This document shows positions 7,073 through 7,227 of a stretch of 7,227 bases of DNA, one piece after another; within the stretch, counting starts at the first letter, position 1; each line of letters opens with the position of its first letter. The notes beneath the pieces are model-generated. The model worked only from the letters and a program-made list of their open reading frames with translations. It had not been told where the DNA came from and did no database searches. The position numbers and the translations under genes are program-made. The DNA comes from Caryophanales bacterium (GTDB lineage Bacteria; Bacillota_I; Bacilli_A; RFN20; CAG-826). Location: NCBI GenBank assembly GCA_028723545.1, contig JAQYER010000034.1, forward strand, positions 1 through 7,227. Reading direction: 5' to 3'.

Positions 7073-7101
7073 AGTATATTACAACTAAATTGATATGCAA
7101 A
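7073..7101 (-). promoter_or_regulatory. Promoter of the methyltransferase gene, predicted leaderless
   Basis: Read on the minus strand, a -35 TTTGCA (7096-7101) and a -10 TATACT (7073-7078) are separated by 17 bases. The -10 matches the sigma-A consensus TATAAT at 5 of 6 bases and the -35 matches TTGACA at 4 of 6. Only 8 bases separate the -10 from ATG 7064, so transcription should begin at about A7066 or A7064, leaving a leader of 0-2 bases. The -35 lies in one arm of the inverted repeat at 7093-7129. Confidence 0.5.
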
Positions 7102-7129
7102 ATATAGATTTTATCTATTTTTTGTATAT
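7093..7129. promoter_or_regulatory. Imperfect inverted repeat in the divergent promoter region (candidate operator)
   Basis: The left arm ATATGCAAAATATAGAT (7093-7109) and right arm ATCTATTTTTTGTATAT (7113-7129) pair at 15 of 17 positions around a TTT centre. The half-site read from both sides is ATAT(G/A)CAAAA(T/A)ATAGAT. The repeat contains the -35 of the leftward gene and spans the -35 region and most of the spacer of the rightward promoter, ending on the T of the extended -10. Its position suits a dimeric regulator acting on both genes. The surroundings are AT-rich, so some symmetry is expected by chance. It lies upstream of the rightward transcription start, so it is not a leader hairpin for that gene. 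Confidence 0.5.
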
Positions 7130-7137
7130 GTTATAAT
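7129..7137 (+). promoter_or_regulatory. Extended -10 promoter for the pyrimidine-nucleoside phosphorylase gene
   Basis: TGTTATAAT is a perfect TATAAT (7132-7137) preceded by TG one base away, the extended -10 form. The -35 region at 17-base spacing (TTTTAT, 7109-7114) is poor, as extended -10 promoters tolerate. Transcription should start near 7144, giving a leader of about 20 bases that carries the ribosome binding site. Confidence 0.72.
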
Positions 7138-7150
7138 TTTTCTAATTCAA

Positions 7151-7156
7151 AGAGGT
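7151..7156 (+). promoter_or_regulatory. Ribosome binding site of the phosphorylase gene
   Basis: AGAGGT at 7151-7156 lies 7 bases before ATG 7164, fixing that start over the ATG two codons later. Confidence 0.8.
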
Positions 7157-7163
7157 AATTTTT

Positions 7164-7227
7164 ATGAGAATGGTTGATATTATAACAAAAAAACGAGATG
7201 GAGGAATCTTAACAAGAGAAGAAATAT
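7164..7227 (+). CDS. pdp: Pyrimidine-nucleoside phosphorylase, N-terminus (3' partial)
   Basis: Only 21 complete codons are visible before the window ends. They read MRMVDIITKKRDGGILTREEI, closely matching the N-terminus of Bacillus-type pyrimidine-nucleoside phosphorylases (MRMVDxIxKKRDGKxLTxEEI). The full enzyme, usually about 430 residues, splits uridine, thymidine and deoxyuridine with phosphate, yielding the base and a sugar 1-phosphate for salvage in the cytoplasm. The start has a good Shine-Dalgarno 7 bases upstream and an extended -10 promoter about 27 bases upstream, so the gene can be transcribed independently of its neighbours. Catalytic residues lie beyond the edge and cannot be checked. 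Thymidine phosphorylase (deoA) is the close alternative name, but the MRMVDII start favours the Bacillus-type enzyme. Confidence 0.85.
   Translation, partial: MRMVDIITKKRDGGILTREEI

Noticed and set aside
7065..7100. TTG at 7100 (minus strand) as the methyltransferase start.
   Set aside because: The added 12 residues are unlike the family N-terminus, there is no ribosome binding site, and they would lie across the -10 element.
1..7227. Alternative genetic code (stop reassignment) as an explanation for the broken translocase.
   Set aside because: TAA ends several intact genes here and TGA ends acpS exactly where the family's C-terminus is expected, so the standard code holds.

Overview
The window is a strongly AT-rich stretch (roughly 70-75% A+T by eye) that reads cleanly in the standard bacterial code: TGA ends the acpS gene and tryptophan is TGG throughout, so this is not a code-4 mycoplasma. 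The gene families and the A+T content suggest a low-GC Bacillota or a deep Mollicutes/Erysipelotrichia relative; I cannot name the genus.

Layout. Positions 1-5815 hold a compact rightward gene block. It begins with an FtsK/SpoIIIE-type DNA translocase that is already open at the left edge. It continues with acpS (holo-ACP synthase), a cytoplasmic type I pullulanase overlapping acpS by ATGA, a small SSB-like OB-fold protein with its own strong ribosome binding site, and a PlsC-type acyltransferase. The plsC gene runs tail to tail, with an 11-bp overlap, into a leftward rRNA methyltransferase of the RsmB/RsmF class (5805-7064). A short divergent control region (7065-7163) follows, then the first 21 codons of a rightward pyrimidine-nucleoside phosphorylase gene cut by the right edge.

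How the genes fit together. They are mostly housekeeping: chromosome translocation (FtsK), acyl carrier activation and phospholipid synthesis (AcpS, PlsC), alpha-glucan debranching (pullulanase), ssDNA binding (SSB-like), ribosome modification and nucleoside salvage. I see no mobile element, CRISPR array, RNA gene or defence system, and no convincing case for an undescribed system.

Points deserving a second look. (1) An in-frame TAA at 658-660 splits the translocase inside its low-complexity linker, while conserved coding sequence continues in the same frame with no usable start before ATG 934. (2) A 17-bp-arm imperfect inverted repeat at 7093-7129 covers the promoter elements of both divergent genes. 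(3) The methyltransferase promoter is placed so close to its ATG that the mRNA should be leaderless, and no Shine-Dalgarno sequence is present. (4) The mini SSB-like protein lacks the acidic C-terminal tail.
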